Shown here piece by piece: positions 24,174-32,228 of a DNA stretch of 48,056 nucleotides. The DNA comes from CAZCYE01 sp964502775 (GTDB lineage Bacteria; Actinomycetota; Acidimicrobiia; IMCC26256; PALSA-555). The stretch spans positions 1-48,056 of the forward strand of contig CAZCYE010000002.1 of the NCBI GenBank assembly GCA_964502775.1. The letters run 5' to 3'. Each line of letters begins with the position of its first letter. The stretch's first letter is position 1. The notes beneath the pieces were generated by a model. The model had not been told where the DNA came from. It saw nothing but the letters and a program-made list of their open reading frames with translations, and made no database searches. A program made the position numbers and the translations under genes.

Positions 24174-24183
24174 ACGCTAGCGT
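24174..24183. promoter_or_regulatory. Palindromic bidirectional -10 element ACGCTAGCGT
   Basis: The 10-bp palindrome contains TAGCGT on each strand. On the minus strand it ends 7 nt before FIST ATG 24166 (leaderless). On the plus strand it would start a transcript near 24190, about 30 nt before the PBP4-type ATG at 24220. Confidence 0.45.
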
Positions 24184-24219
24184 CCGAGGCGTGGGCAACC
24201 GACCGGGCCGGGTGCGCGG

Positions 24220-25644
24220 ATGACGCCTCGACGCACGATCGGCGGGGTCTGCGTTCTCGTTGCGTGCGCCGTCGGGTTCTTCGGGCTGTATCACCGGAGC
24301 GAGGCGCACTCAGCTGTGGAGCCGCCGCGCGCGGGTACGGCGTTGTGGTCGCCCCGCCGGGCGCCCCAGCCGGTGGTGGACGCGGTCGGAGCCCAGCGTC
24401 TCCAGGGCGCGCTGGACGAGGCCGCGGTGGGCATCGACGCGTGCTTCGTGGTGGCGGACAGCGACGTGGTGCTGGCGACGCGCAATCCCGACGCCGCGCT
24501 GGCGCCGGCGTCGACCACCAAGCTGTTGACGGCGATGGCCGCGATGGGAGCACTCGGTGCGGACGCGCGCTTCCGTACGGTTGCCCTGGCCCCAGACGCG
24601 CCCGAGCGCGGCACGATCGCGCAGCTGTACCTGGTGGGCGGAGGGGACCCGCTCCTCGTCACCCCCGAGTTCCAGGCCGAGCTCGACACCGACCGGCTGT
24701 CGCAGGGAACACCGGGGACCCCGCTCGACGCACTCGCCGAGGCGATCGTGGCGGCGGGAGTGCGGCGCATCCCCGGGGGCGTGGTGGCCGACGACGCCCG
24801 TTACGAGTCCCTGCGTTACCTGCCCACCTGGCTCGATGCCTACCGCACGCAGGGCGAGGTAGGGCCGATCGGTGCCCTCACCGTGAACCGTGGCTTCGTC
24901 ACCGGGCCCGGCGGACGCGCCGCCGAGGACCCCGCGCTCCTCGCGGCGAGCGAGCTGACCCGCCTGCTCCAGGCCCGCGGGGTGAGCGTCGGCGCGCCGT
25001 CACACGGCAGCGTGGCGGGCGCGACCGGCGGGGCCGGCGGGACAGGCGGGACAGGCGGGACAGTGGAGGTGGCCGCGCTCGAGACCCGGCTCACCGATGT
25101 GCTCGTGGCCGTGCTGCGCTACTCGGACAACACCGCGGCCGAGATGCTGACCCGCGAGATCGGCCTCGCCGTCGCGGGAGCGCCCACCACGGCGGCGGGA
25201 GTGCAGTCCGTGCTGGGTGAGCTCGACCGCCTCGGGATCCCGCACGCCGGCGTCGTGCTGTACGACGGCTCGGGGCTCACGCGCGAGAACCGTGTCACCT
25301 GCACCGCGCTGGCGGCGGCGCTGGCGCGGGCGAGCGAGGGGGACTTCGCCGTGGTGGTCGAGTCCTTGGCCGTGGCCGGTGCGAGCGGCACGCTCGCGAC
25401 GAGCTTCCTGGGCTCCCTGCTCGAGGGGCACCTCCGGGCCAAGACCGGCACGCTCACCGGCGTGACCGGCCTGGTGGGCATCGTCGACGTGCGGCGCAGC
25501 CTCCGCTTCGTCCTTCTGGGCAACGGGGCCTTCACCAATGGAGAGGCGCGGCTCGTGCGCGCACGGTTCGCGGAGATCGCGGCGCGCTTCCCGGATTCGC
25601 CGCTGGCCGACGAGCTCGTGCCTGGGCCCGTCGACGGGGCCTAG
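24220..25644 (+). CDS. dacB: D-alanyl-D-alanine carboxypeptidase/endopeptidase (PBP4/DacB type)
   Basis: 474-residue class C low-molecular-weight penicillin-binding protein that trims or cleaves peptidoglycan cross-links. An N-terminal membrane/signal segment (IGGVCVLVACAVGFFGLY) is followed by the three active-site motifs in order: SxxK as PASTTKLLTA (Ser 98, Lys 101), SxN as YSDNTAAEML (about 304) and KTG as AKTGTLTGVTG (about 408). The large insert after SxxK contains a Gly/Thr tandem repeat coded by three 9-bp units at 25036-25062. It acts outside the membrane. It heads a plus-strand run of small membrane-related genes. Confidence 0.93.
   Translation: MTPRRTIGGVCVLVACAVGFFGLYHRSEAHSAVEPPRAGTALWSPRRAPQPVVDAVGAQRLQGALDEAAVGIDACFVVADSDVVLATRNPDAALAPASTTKLLTAMAAMGALGADARFRTVALAPDAPERGTIAQLYLVGGGDPLLVTPEFQAELDTDRLSQGTPGTPLDALAEAIVAAGVRRIPGGVVADDARYESLRYLPTWLDAYRTQGEVGPIGALTVNRGFVTGPGGRAAEDPALLAASELTRLLQARGVSVGAPSHGSVAGATGGAGGTGGTGGTVEVAALETRLTDVLVAVLRYSDNTAAEMLTREIGLAVAGAPTTAAGVQSVLGELDRLGIPHAGVVLYDGSGLTRENRVTCTALAAALARASEGDFAVVVESLAVAGASGTLATSFLGSLLEGHLRAKTGTLTGVTGLVGIVDVRRSLRFVLLGNGAFTNGEARLVRARFAEIAARFPDSPLADELVPGPVDGA
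25036..25062 (+). repeat. Three tandem 9-bp repeats (ggcgggaca)
   Basis: Perfect copies coding for GGT triplets in the insert domain of the PBP4-type protein. In-frame and likely a flexible linker subject to length change. Confidence 0.85.
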
Positions 25645-25647
25645 TCC

Positions 25648-25653
25648 TACACT
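25648..25653 (+). promoter_or_regulatory. -10 hexamer TACACT of holin-like gene
   Basis: TACACT ends 7 nt before ATG 25661, again a leaderless layout, and lies just after the PBP4-type stop. Confidence 0.45.
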
Positions 25654-25660
25654 CGGCCCG

Positions 25661-26053
25661 ATGACCGAGGGGAGCACGGGATCGGAGTCGGGCGGGCCGG
25701 GCTCGCCGTCGAGCGCGCGCCCGTCGGCCCCGCTGCCCCAGCTGGTGCTGGAGCTGCGCGACCTGGTGGTGACGTACGTGCGGCAGGAGACGCTGGTGCC
25801 GCTCCGCCAGCTCGGCCGCTACGTGGCGTTCGGCATCGCCGGGTCGCTCCTCCTCGGCCTCGGGGCGGTGCTGCTCGGCGTGGGGGTGCTCCGCCTGCTC
25901 CAGACCGAGATGGCCGACACGTTCGACGGCGACTGGTCGTGGGCGCCGTACGGGATCGTGTTCGCGCTGGGGCTGTTCGGCGCGACCGTCACCTGGAAGG
26001 CGCGGCGAGCGGGGCGAGCGCAGCGCGCAAGTCGCGCGGGGGAGGGATCGTGA
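25661..26053 (+). CDS. Small membrane protein, phage-holin-superfamily-like
   Basis: 130 residues with two membrane helices: YVAFGIAGSLLLGLGAVLLGVGVLRLL and APYGIVFALGLFGATVTW. A proline/serine-rich N terminus and a basic tail flank them. Proteins of this shape in actinobacteria are often labelled phage holin family or Actinobacteriophage holin-like, but most are chromosomal and of unknown function. It overlaps the next gene by GTGA, and the three small genes 25661-26488 form one unit between the peptidoglycan peptidase and trmI. Confidence 0.75.
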   Translation: MTEGSTGSESGGPGSPSSARPSAPLPQLVLELRDLVVTYVRQETLVPLRQLGRYVAFGIAGSLLLGLGAVLLGVGVLRLLQTEMADTFDGDWSWAPYGIVFALGLFGATVTWKARRAGRAQRASRAGEGS

Positions 26054-26262
26054 CCAAGCACGCGGACAGTGAGTCGGTCACCCGAGCCGACATCGAGGAC
26101 AAGCTGCGCGAGATCCGGGCCGGCACCGACGCGGGCCGCGATGCGGCCCAGGGCCCGGGCATGGCCGCCGGCGGGATGGCGCTCGCGGTGCTCGCCGCCT
26201 ACGCGCTGGGGCGGCGCCGGGGGCGCAAGCGGCGGACCGTCGTCGAGATCAGGCGGGTGTGA
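26050..26262 (+). CDS. Small single-pass membrane protein, 70 aa
   Basis: GTG 26050 overlaps the preceding stop (GTGA) and has GGAGGG just upstream. An N-terminal acidic helix (ADIEDKLREIRAGTD) recalls DUF3618-type proteins; a membrane helix (MAAGGMALAVLAAYALG) and a very basic tail (RRRGRKRR) follow. Function unknown. It is coupled to the holin-like gene. Confidence 0.65.
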   Translation: MTKHADSESVTRADIEDKLREIRAGTDAGRDAAQGPGMAAGGMALAVLAAYALGRRRGRKRRTVVEIRRV

Positions 26263-26263
26263 G

Positions 26264-26488
26264 ATGACCTCCCGGTCGCTGCGCAGCCGGGCGGTCGGTT
26301 CGCTCGCCCGTCGCGGCGTCCGGCGTGGCCTCGACGGCTCCAGCGCATGGATGATCGTGGGCGTGGTGGCCTCGGTGCTGCAGCTCGTCGACCGCGTGGC
26401 GCGTGATACCGATGTCGTCGAGACGATCAGGCTCCGACCCGGCGAGGCGATCGAGATCCGCACGCGGCCACCGGGCCCGCGCTCGTGA
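26264..26488 (+). CDS. Small unknown protein, 74 aa
   Basis: ATG 26264 one base after the previous stop. Basic N-terminal half, a weakly hydrophobic central helix (WMIVGVVASVLQLVDRVA) and a C-terminal segment (ETIRLRPGEAIEIRTR) that reads like a short beta hairpin. Third gene of the coupled small-membrane-protein unit. Function unknown. Confidence 0.55.
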   Translation: MTSRSLRSRAVGSLARRGVRRGLDGSSAWMIVGVVASVLQLVDRVARDTDVVETIRLRPGEAIEIRTRPPGPRS

Positions 26489-26564
26489 CGGACCGCGCCG
26501 GGGTCGAGTCGACGCCTCTCGAGTCGATCGTGTCAGCCGAGTCGCCGCGATCGGTGGAGTGAGC

Positions 26565-27353
26565 ATGCCGGGACGGGGCCCCCTGGCGGCGGGGGACACC
26601 GTGCTGCTCGTGGATGCGCGGGGCCGGCGCCACCTCGTCGTGCTCACCGAGGGCGAGGCGTTCCACTCGCACGCGGGGGTGGTGCGCCACGACGACCTCG
26701 TGGGTATCGACGAGGGGGCTGCGGTGCGCACCTCCTTGGGGGCCCGGTTCGTGGCCGTGCGCCCGACCCTTGCCGAGTACGTGCTCGAGATGCCCCGCGG
26801 CGCGCAGGTGATCTACCCCAAGGATCTCGGGCCAATCCTCGTGCACGCCGACGTGTTCCCCGGCGCGCGGGTGCTCGAATCGGGTGTGGGGTCGGGTGCG
26901 CTCACCATGACCCTGCTGCGAGCCGTCGGGCCGACCGGGAAGGTGTTCGGCTACGAGCTGCGCGAGGACTTCGCCACCCGGGCCCGGCGCAACGTGGATG
27001 GGTTCCTGGGCGCCGACGTGCCCTTGCGCATCGAGGTGCGCGACGCGTACGAGGGGCTCGACGAGGACGATCTCGACCGGATCCTGCTCGATCTCCCCGA
27101 ACCGTGGCAGGTCGTGAAGCACGCGACGCGGGCGCTCCGGCCCGGCGGGATCCTGTTGGCGTACCTGCCCACGATCGGCCAGGTGTCACGCTTGCGCGAC
27201 GAGCTCGTGGAGTCGACGTTCGGGATGGCCCAGACGCTCGAGGTGCTCCAGCGGGGCTGGCACGTGGAAGGCCAGTCGGTCCGGCCGGATCACCGGATGG
27301 TGGCGCACACCGGGTTCCTGACCTTCGCGCGGCTGCTGCACGCCGCGGGTTGA
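26565..27353 (+). CDS. trmI: tRNA (adenine-58-N1)-methyltransferase
   Basis: 262 residues, ATG 26565 behind GGTGGAGTG. Makes m1A58 in the T-loop of tRNA as a tetramer. An N-terminal beta domain (GDTVLLVDARGRRHLVVL) is followed by a SAM-binding Rossmann domain: YPKDLGPILVHADVFPGARVLESGVGSGALTMTLLRAVG (motif I), VFGYELREDFATRARRN, and LDRILLDLPEPWQVVKHATRALRPGGILLAYLPT (motif IV and V, with DLPEPW). trmI upstream of the proteasomal ATPase is a conserved actinobacterial arrangement. Confidence 0.95.
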   Translation: MPGRGPLAAGDTVLLVDARGRRHLVVLTEGEAFHSHAGVVRHDDLVGIDEGAAVRTSLGARFVAVRPTLAEYVLEMPRGAQVIYPKDLGPILVHADVFPGARVLESGVGSGALTMTLLRAVGPTGKVFGYELREDFATRARRNVDGFLGADVPLRIEVRDAYEGLDEDDLDRILLDLPEPWQVVKHATRALRPGGILLAYLPTIGQVSRLRDELVESTFGMAQTLEVLQRGWHVEGQSVRPDHRMVAHTGFLTFARLLHAAG

Positions 27354-27358
27354 GCTGG

Positions 27359-27595
27359 TCAGTCGACCTCGATGAAGATGCACTCGCCGGGGCACTCCTC
27401 GGCGGACTCGATGACCGCCTCCTCCTGCCCGGCCGGCACGTTGGCGAGGCCCTCGGCGCCTCCCGGCTCCGAGAAGACCTTGGCGCCTTCCTTGACGTAG
27501 GCCAGCCCGTCGTCGAGCAGTGTGAACACGTCGGGCGCGATCTCCTCGCACAGCCCGTCGCCGGTGCAGAGATCCTGATCGATCCAGACCTTCAT
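27359..27595 (-). CDS. Ferredoxin, probable [3Fe-4S] type
   Basis: 78 residues from ATG 27595 (GGAG upstream). Cluster ligands: CTGDGLC (Cys 10 and 16, with Asp at the position where 4Fe-4S ferredoxins have Cys) and ECPGEC (Cys 68 before Pro, Cys 72). The pattern CxxDxxC...CP matches actinobacterial [3Fe-4S] or convertible ferredoxins that feed cytochromes P450 and other oxidases. It lies between trmI and arc on the opposite strand, converging with trmI, and has a good -35/-10 promoter. Its electron partner is not in the window. Confidence 0.88.
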   Translation of the reverse strand: MKVWIDQDLCTGDGLCEEIAPDVFTLLDDGLAYVKEGAKVFSEPGGAEGLANVPAGQEEAVIESAEECPGECIFIEVD

Positions 27596-27674
27596 CTCGT
27601 GCCCATCTCCTGCCGCACTCGGTGATGCTCCTGCGACCCATCCTGCCCGCCCCGGCATCGGGTCGGGCGAATTC

Positions 27675-27703
27675 AGCGTACCGATCCGGGTCTCATTTCT
27701 CAA
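27675..27703 (-). promoter_or_regulatory. Promoter TTGAGA-N17-TACGCT of ferredoxin gene
   Basis: Minus-strand TTGAGA (27703-27698), 17 nt, TACGCT (27680-27675). Transcription would start near 27668, giving a leader of about 70 nt. It is one of the clearest two-part promoters in the window. Confidence 0.55.
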
Positions 27704-27761
27704 GCCGTGGCGGGGAAAATGTACCCGGGTGGGGTGTCGCGGGGTGCTCGAATGGTGCGTG

Positions 27762-27767
27762 TAGTGT
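27762..27767 (+). promoter_or_regulatory. Candidate -10 TAGTGT for arc
   Basis: TAGTGT in the 255-bp divergent region between the ferredoxin and arc genes, no clear -35. It would give a leader of about 75 nt ending in the strong ribosome site GGAGGAGGTG before GTG 27851. Confidence 0.3.
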
Positions 27768-27850
27768 CCGCGCGAAGCCCGGGCCCGCACGAACCCGCAC
27801 GAATATGGAGCGGCGTACCGGATGCCGCCCACCTCGGGAGGAGGTGAGAC

Positions 27851-29605
27851 GTGGCTGGGGAGCACGAGCGGCGTCTCGCCGCGTACGAACGCGATGTGGC
27901 CGACCTGCAGTCCCAGGTGAAGGCCCTGGAGGAAGAGGTCGTCGCCCTCCGCCGTCGCCTCCAAGAGGCCCCCAAGCGAGTGCGCAGCCTGGAGGAGCGC
28001 GTCCTGGAGACCAAGGGGCAGCTCGCGCAGGCCGTGTCCCAGAACGAGCGCCTGTCGGCCACGCTGCGCGAGGCCCGTGAGCACATCGCCGCGCTGCGCG
28101 GGGAGGTCGAGAAGCTCACGATGCCGCCGTCGGCCTACGGCACCTTCCTCGGCGCCAACGACGACGGGACCGTGGACATCCTCGCCTCCGGGCGCAAGAT
28201 GCGGGTCGCGGTGCACCCGGAGGTCGACACCGACGACCTCGAGCGGGGCCAGGAGGTGGCCCTCAACGAGTCGCTGAACGTGGTGCTCGCCCGCGGGCTC
28301 GAGGCGAGCGGCGAGGTCGTGGTGCTCAAGGAGATCCTCGAGGACGAGACGCGGGTGCTCGTGGTGGGTCGCGCCGACGAGGAGCGGGTGTGCGAGCTCG
28401 CCGGTGCCCTGGTGGGCGAGCGGCTGCGGGTCGGCGACCACCTGCTGCTGGACGTGCGCTCCTCACTCGTCGTGGAGCGCCTCCCTCGCCCCGAGGTCGA
28501 AGAGCTCGTGCTCGAGGAGGTGCCCGACGTCACCTACGCCGATGTCGGTGGCCTCGACGACCAGATCGAGCAGATCCAGGACGCGGTGGAGCTGCCGTAC
28601 CTGCACGCCGAGAAGTTCTTCGAGCACCAGCTCCAGCCCCCGAAGGGCATCCTCCTCTACGGCCCGCCTGGTTGCGGCAAGACGCTCATCGCCAAGGCGG
28701 TGGCCAACTCGTTGGCCAAGCGCGTCGCGGAGAAGACGGGTAACTCGTCGTCGCGGTCGTACTTCTTGAACATCAAGGGTCCTGAGCTGCTCAACAAGTA
28801 CGTGGGCGAGACCGAGCGTCAGATCCGGCTGATCTTCCAGCGCGCGAAGGAGAAGTCGGAGGAGGGCGTGCCGGTCATCGTGTTCTTCGACGAGATGGAT
28901 TCGCTGTTCCGCACGCGGGGGACCGGCATCTCATCGGACATCGAGAGCACGATCGTGCCCCAGCTCCTGGCGGAGATCGACGGGGTCGAGAGCCTCAAGA
29001 ACGTGATCGTGATCGGGGCGTCGAACCGCGAGGACCTGATCGACCCGGCGATCCTGCGCCCGGGGCGCCTCGACGTGAAGATCAAGATCGAGCGGCCCGA
29101 CGAGAACAGCGCGCGCCAGATCTTCGGCCGCTACCTCACCGCGGCCCTGCCGATCGCCCCGGCGGAGATCGCGGCGCGAGGCACCCCCGACGACGCCGTC
29201 GCGGCGATGATCGACACGGCGGTGGAGCGCATGTACGCCGCCGACGAGGACAACCGCTTCCTCGAGGTCACGTACCAGAACGGCGACAAGGAGATCCTGT
29301 TCTTCAAGGACTTCGCGTCGGGGGCGATGATCGAGAACGTCGTGCGCCGCGCCAAGAAGCTGTCGATCAAGCGGCAGATCAGCGGCGGCGAGAAGGGAAT
29401 CTCGGGGGACGACCTCGTCGCGTCGATCCGCCAGGAGTTCCGCGAGCACGAGGACCTCCCCAACACCACGAACCCCGACGACTGGGCGAAGATCTCGGGC
29501 AAGAAGGGCGAGCGCATCGTCTTCGTGCGCACCCTGATGTCCGAGGGTGACGAGTCCACCGGCGGTCGACAGATCGAGCGGATCACCACCGGTCAGTACC
29601 TGTAG
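27851..29605 (+). CDS. arc: Proteasome-associated AAA+ ATPase ARC/Mpa
   Basis: 584-residue hexameric unfoldase that recognises pupylated proteins and feeds them to the 20S core. N-terminal coiled coil (about residues 1-85), which binds Pup; tandem OB domains (about 90-230); then the AAA+ module with Walker A GPPGCGKTLIAKA, Walker B VIVFFDEMDS, sensor IGASNREDLIDPAILRPGR. The C terminus is GQYL, with the penultimate tyrosine of the motif that docks into the proteasome alpha ring. GTG 27851 sits 4 nt after a very strong ribosome site. Confidence 0.97.
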   Translation: MAGEHERRLAAYERDVADLQSQVKALEEEVVALRRRLQEAPKRVRSLEERVLETKGQLAQAVSQNERLSATLREAREHIAALRGEVEKLTMPPSAYGTFLGANDDGTVDILASGRKMRVAVHPEVDTDDLERGQEVALNESLNVVLARGLEASGEVVVLKEILEDETRVLVVGRADEERVCELAGALVGERLRVGDHLLLDVRSSLVVERLPRPEVEELVLEEVPDVTYADVGGLDDQIEQIQDAVELPYLHAEKFFEHQLQPPKGILLYGPPGCGKTLIAKAVANSLAKRVAEKTGNSSSRSYFLNIKGPELLNKYVGETERQIRLIFQRAKEKSEEGVPVIVFFDEMDSLFRTRGTGISSDIESTIVPQLLAEIDGVESLKNVIVIGASNREDLIDPAILRPGRLDVKIKIERPDENSARQIFGRYLTAALPIAPAEIAARGTPDDAVAAMIDTAVERMYAADEDNRFLEVTYQNGDKEILFFKDFASGAMIENVVRRAKKLSIKRQISGGEKGISGDDLVASIRQEFREHEDLPNTTNPDDWAKISGKKGERIVFVRTLMSEGDESTGGRQIERITTGQYL

Positions 29606-29661
29606 CGCGCGCCGACTCAGCCCTGACGAAAGCCGCGGTTCGGGTTGTGGACGTGGGCCTC

Positions 29662-29667
29662 TAGGCT
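29662..29667 (+). promoter_or_regulatory. -10 hexamer TAGGCT of dop
   Basis: TAGGCT ends 6 nt before GTG 29674 in the 68-nt arc-dop spacer; a leaderless internal promoter for dop-pup. Confidence 0.5.
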
Positions 29668-29673
29668 GGTGTT

Positions 29674-31179
29674 GTGGCCGTCCCCAAGGTGTGCGGCATC
29701 GAGACCGAATACGGCGTGGCGCTGCGCGGCACGCTCGATGCCAATCCCGTGCTCGCCTCGTCGATGTTGATCAATGGCTACGTGGAGCATCACCGGACGG
29801 GCTGGGACTTCGAGGACGAGTCGCCGGGGCGTGACGCCCGCGGCCCGTCCCGCGAGGGGAGCCAGGCCCCCGAGATCGAGACCCACCTCGTGAACACGGT
29901 GCTCACCAACGGCGCCCGGTACTACGTGGACCACGCGCATCCGGAGTACTCCACCCCCGAGTGCTCGGACGCGCTCGGGCTGGTGCTTGCGGACAAGGCC
30001 GGAGAGCGCGTCCTGGCCCGCTCGATGGAGGCGGCCCGCCGGCTGCTCGAGCCGGGCCAAGAGGTCGTGGTGTACAAGAACAACTCCGACGGCAAGGGCA
30101 ACTCCTACGGGTGCCACGAGAACTACCTGGTGGACCGGGCGACGCCGTTCGGGGCCCTCGTGCGTCACCTGCTGCCGTGGTTCGTGAGCCGCCAGGTATT
30201 CACCGGCGCCGGGAAGGTGGGCTCGGAGAACGGGACCGCGCCGGTCGACTTCCAGCTCAGCCAACGCGCCGACTTCTTCGAGGAAGAGGTGGGCCTCGAG
30301 ACGACCCTCAAGCGCCCCATCGTGAACACCCGGGACGAGCCGCACGCCGATCCCCAGCTCTACCGGCGCCTGCACGTGATCGTGGGCGACGCCAACCTCT
30401 GCGAGGTGGCGACCTTCCTCAAGGTCGGGACCACGGCGATCGTGCTCGCCATGATCGAGGACTCCTTCCTCGACAAGGACTTCTCGATCGTCGCCCCGGT
30501 GCCGGCGATGACCGTGGTGTCGCACGATCCCTCGTGCACCGCGACCATCGAGCTCGTGGACGGCGGGCGGATGACCGCGGTCGAGTTGCAGTGGGAGTTC
30601 CTCGGCCTGGCCCGCAAGTACGCCGAGGAGACCGGGCTCGAAGCGTGCGGTGGCCTCGACGTCGGCACCGAGGTGCTCACGCGCTGGGAGACGGTGCTCG
30701 GCGCGCTCGAGCGCGACGCGTCCGAGCTCGACGGCCAGCTCGACTGGGTGACGAAGCTCGGGCTGCTGCAGGCCTACGTGGATCGCGACCATCTCGACTG
30801 GAACGATCCCAAGCTCGCGTTGCTCGATCTCCAGTACCACGATGTGCGGCCCACGCGCTCGCTGTACGAGCGCCTCGTGCGCGCCGGTACGGTGGAGCGG
30901 CTCGTGGACGAGCGCCACGTCGTTGCGGCGATGTCGGATCCGCCGGAGACGACGCGGGCGTACTTCCGGGGAACGTGTTTGGCCCGCTGGCCCGAGGCGG
31001 TGGTGGCGGCCAACTGGGATAGCCTGATCCTGGACGTCGGCAATGACCCGCTCAAGCGGATACCCATGATGGAGCCGTTGCGGGGAACGCGCGCCCACGT
31101 CGAGGCGTTGTTCGCGGATGTGGAGACACCCGCCGACCTCGTCGCCCGACTGGGGTCCTCGACCGGTTCCGGAGGCTGA
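29674..31179 (+). CDS. dop: Pup deamidase/depupylase Dop
   Basis: 501 residues, carboxylate-amine-ligase (glutamine-synthetase-like) fold. Converts the C-terminal Gln of Pup to Glu and also removes Pup from substrates. N-terminal GIETEYGVALRGTLDANPVLASS and RYYVDHAHPEYSTPECSDAL carry the ATP/Mg site and the nucleophilic Asp (residue 86 here). KNNSDGKGNSYGCHENYLVDR and NTRDEPHADP follow, both shared with PafA. The longer N-terminal region (WDFEDESPGRDARG) is the Dop-specific loop. It precedes pup by 6 nt. Confidence 0.96.
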   Translation: MAVPKVCGIETEYGVALRGTLDANPVLASSMLINGYVEHHRTGWDFEDESPGRDARGPSREGSQAPEIETHLVNTVLTNGARYYVDHAHPEYSTPECSDALGLVLADKAGERVLARSMEAARRLLEPGQEVVVYKNNSDGKGNSYGCHENYLVDRATPFGALVRHLLPWFVSRQVFTGAGKVGSENGTAPVDFQLSQRADFFEEEVGLETTLKRPIVNTRDEPHADPQLYRRLHVIVGDANLCEVATFLKVGTTAIVLAMIEDSFLDKDFSIVAPVPAMTVVSHDPSCTATIELVDGGRMTAVELQWEFLGLARKYAEETGLEACGGLDVGTEVLTRWETVLGALERDASELDGQLDWVTKLGLLQAYVDRDHLDWNDPKLALLDLQYHDVRPTRSLYERLVRAGTVERLVDERHVVAAMSDPPETTRAYFRGTCLARWPEAVVAANWDSLILDVGNDPLKRIPMMEPLRGTRAHVEALFADVETPADLVARLGSSTGSGG

Positions 31180-31185
31180 TGAGCG

Positions 31186-31380
31186 ATGCCTGAACAGCAG
31201 CGGCGACAACGCCCCGCACCCAAGGAGCGCGTCAAGGAGAGCGAGGAGCTCCCGGCGCCGTCCGAGCGCGGCGAGCGACTCAAGAACGAGCTCGACGACC
31301 TCCTCGACGAGATCGACGAGGTGCTCGAGGACAACGCCGAGGACTTCGTGAAGTCGTACGTGCAGAAGGGCGGCCAATAG
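31186..31380 (+). CDS. pup: Prokaryotic ubiquitin-like protein Pup
   Basis: 64 residues, ending in GGQ, so Dop must deamidate it before ligation. The N-terminal third is charged and disordered (PEQQRRQRPAPKERVKE), followed by the ARC-binding helix ERLKNELDDLLDEIDEVLEDN and the C-terminal AEDFVKSYVQKGGQ. ATG 31186 follows GGAGG. It sits between dop and prcB, as in mycobacteria. Confidence 0.98.
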   Translation: MPEQQRRQRPAPKERVKESEELPAPSERGERLKNELDDLLDEIDEVLEDNAEDFVKSYVQKGGQ

Positions 31381-31398
31381 CGCCCGAGCAGCGCCGTG

Positions 31399-31404
31399 TA
31401 GCCT
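31399..31404 (+). promoter_or_regulatory. -10 hexamer TAGCCT of prcB
   Basis: TAGCCT ends 8 nt before ATG 31413 in the 32-nt pup-prcB spacer, so prcBA could be transcribed separately as a leaderless message. Confidence 0.45.
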
Positions 31405-31412
31405 CGGCGCCG

Positions 31413-32228
31413 ATGTCCGGCGACGCGCCGCTGCCCTTCTTCGGTCGAGACGTGGATCCGGGTGCGTCGTTCGCGGATCTCCTGCGGCGAAGGGCGCCCG
31501 CGCCACCGCCGGCCCCTCTCGCCGCTACGGCGGGGCTCGCGCCCGAGCTCGTACACGCCACCACCGTGGTGGCGATCCGCTACGGCAACGGCGTGGTCAT
31601 GGCCGGCGACCGCCGCGCCACGTCGGGATACCTGATCGCCAGCCGCAGGATCGAGAAGGTGTTCCCGGCCGACGACACGTCGGGCATCGCGATCGCCGGC
31701 GCGGCCGGGCCGGCCGTCGAGCTCGTTCGACTGTTCCAGACCCAGCTCGAGCACTACGAGAAGATCGAGGGCGAGATCCTCTCGCTCGACGGCAAGGCCA
31801 ACCAGCTGAGCGGCCTGGTGCGCGCCAACCTTCCGGCGGCGATGCAGGGGTTCATCGTGGTCCCGCTGTTCGCCGGCTACGACGAAATCCTCGAGCGGGG
31901 GCGCGTCTTCAGCTTCGACGTCACCGGCGGAAAGTACGAGGAAGCGGACTTCCAGGCCAACGGGTCAGGGGGTGTGCACGCGCGGAACTGGATCAAGGCC
32001 CAGTGGCACGAAGGGATGAGTCGCGACGACGCCGTGGACCTTACGCTGCGGGCGTTGTTCTCTGCCGCGGACGAGGACGCAGCCACCGGTGGCCCCGATC
32101 TGGTGCGGGGCATCTACCCGACCATCGCGGTGATCGACGTGCAGGGCTTCAACCCCGTGGCCAGTGAGGAGATCGAGCTCCGCGCGGGCCAGCTCCTGGG
32201 CGGGCGCGAGGAGGGGGCGGGATTGTGA
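31413..32228 (+). CDS. prcB: 20S proteasome beta subunit
   Basis: 271-residue precursor. Autocleavage before Thr 50 (HA|TTVVAIRYGNGVVMAGDRRAT) would free the catalytic threonine after a propeptide of 49 residues. Asp, Lys and Ser/Asp partners are in GDRRATSGYLI, RRIEKVFPADD and the GSGG region. Most known PrcB proteins cleave after Gly; here the residue before Thr is Ala. Forms the inner rings of the core. Stop overlaps prcA start (GTGA). Confidence 0.97.
   Translation: MSGDAPLPFFGRDVDPGASFADLLRRRAPAPPPAPLAATAGLAPELVHATTVVAIRYGNGVVMAGDRRATSGYLIASRRIEKVFPADDTSGIAIAGAAGPAVELVRLFQTQLEHYEKIEGEILSLDGKANQLSGLVRANLPAAMQGFIVVPLFAGYDEILERGRVFSFDVTGGKYEEADFQANGSGGVHARNWIKAQWHEGMSRDDAVDLTLRALFSAADEDAATGGPDLVRGIYPTIAVIDVQGFNPVASEEIELRAGQLLGGREEGAGL

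Noticed and set aside
25661..26488. Prophage remnant suggested by the holin-like gene
   Set aside because: No other phage genes, attachment sites or composition change; the neighbours are ordinary chromosomal genes.
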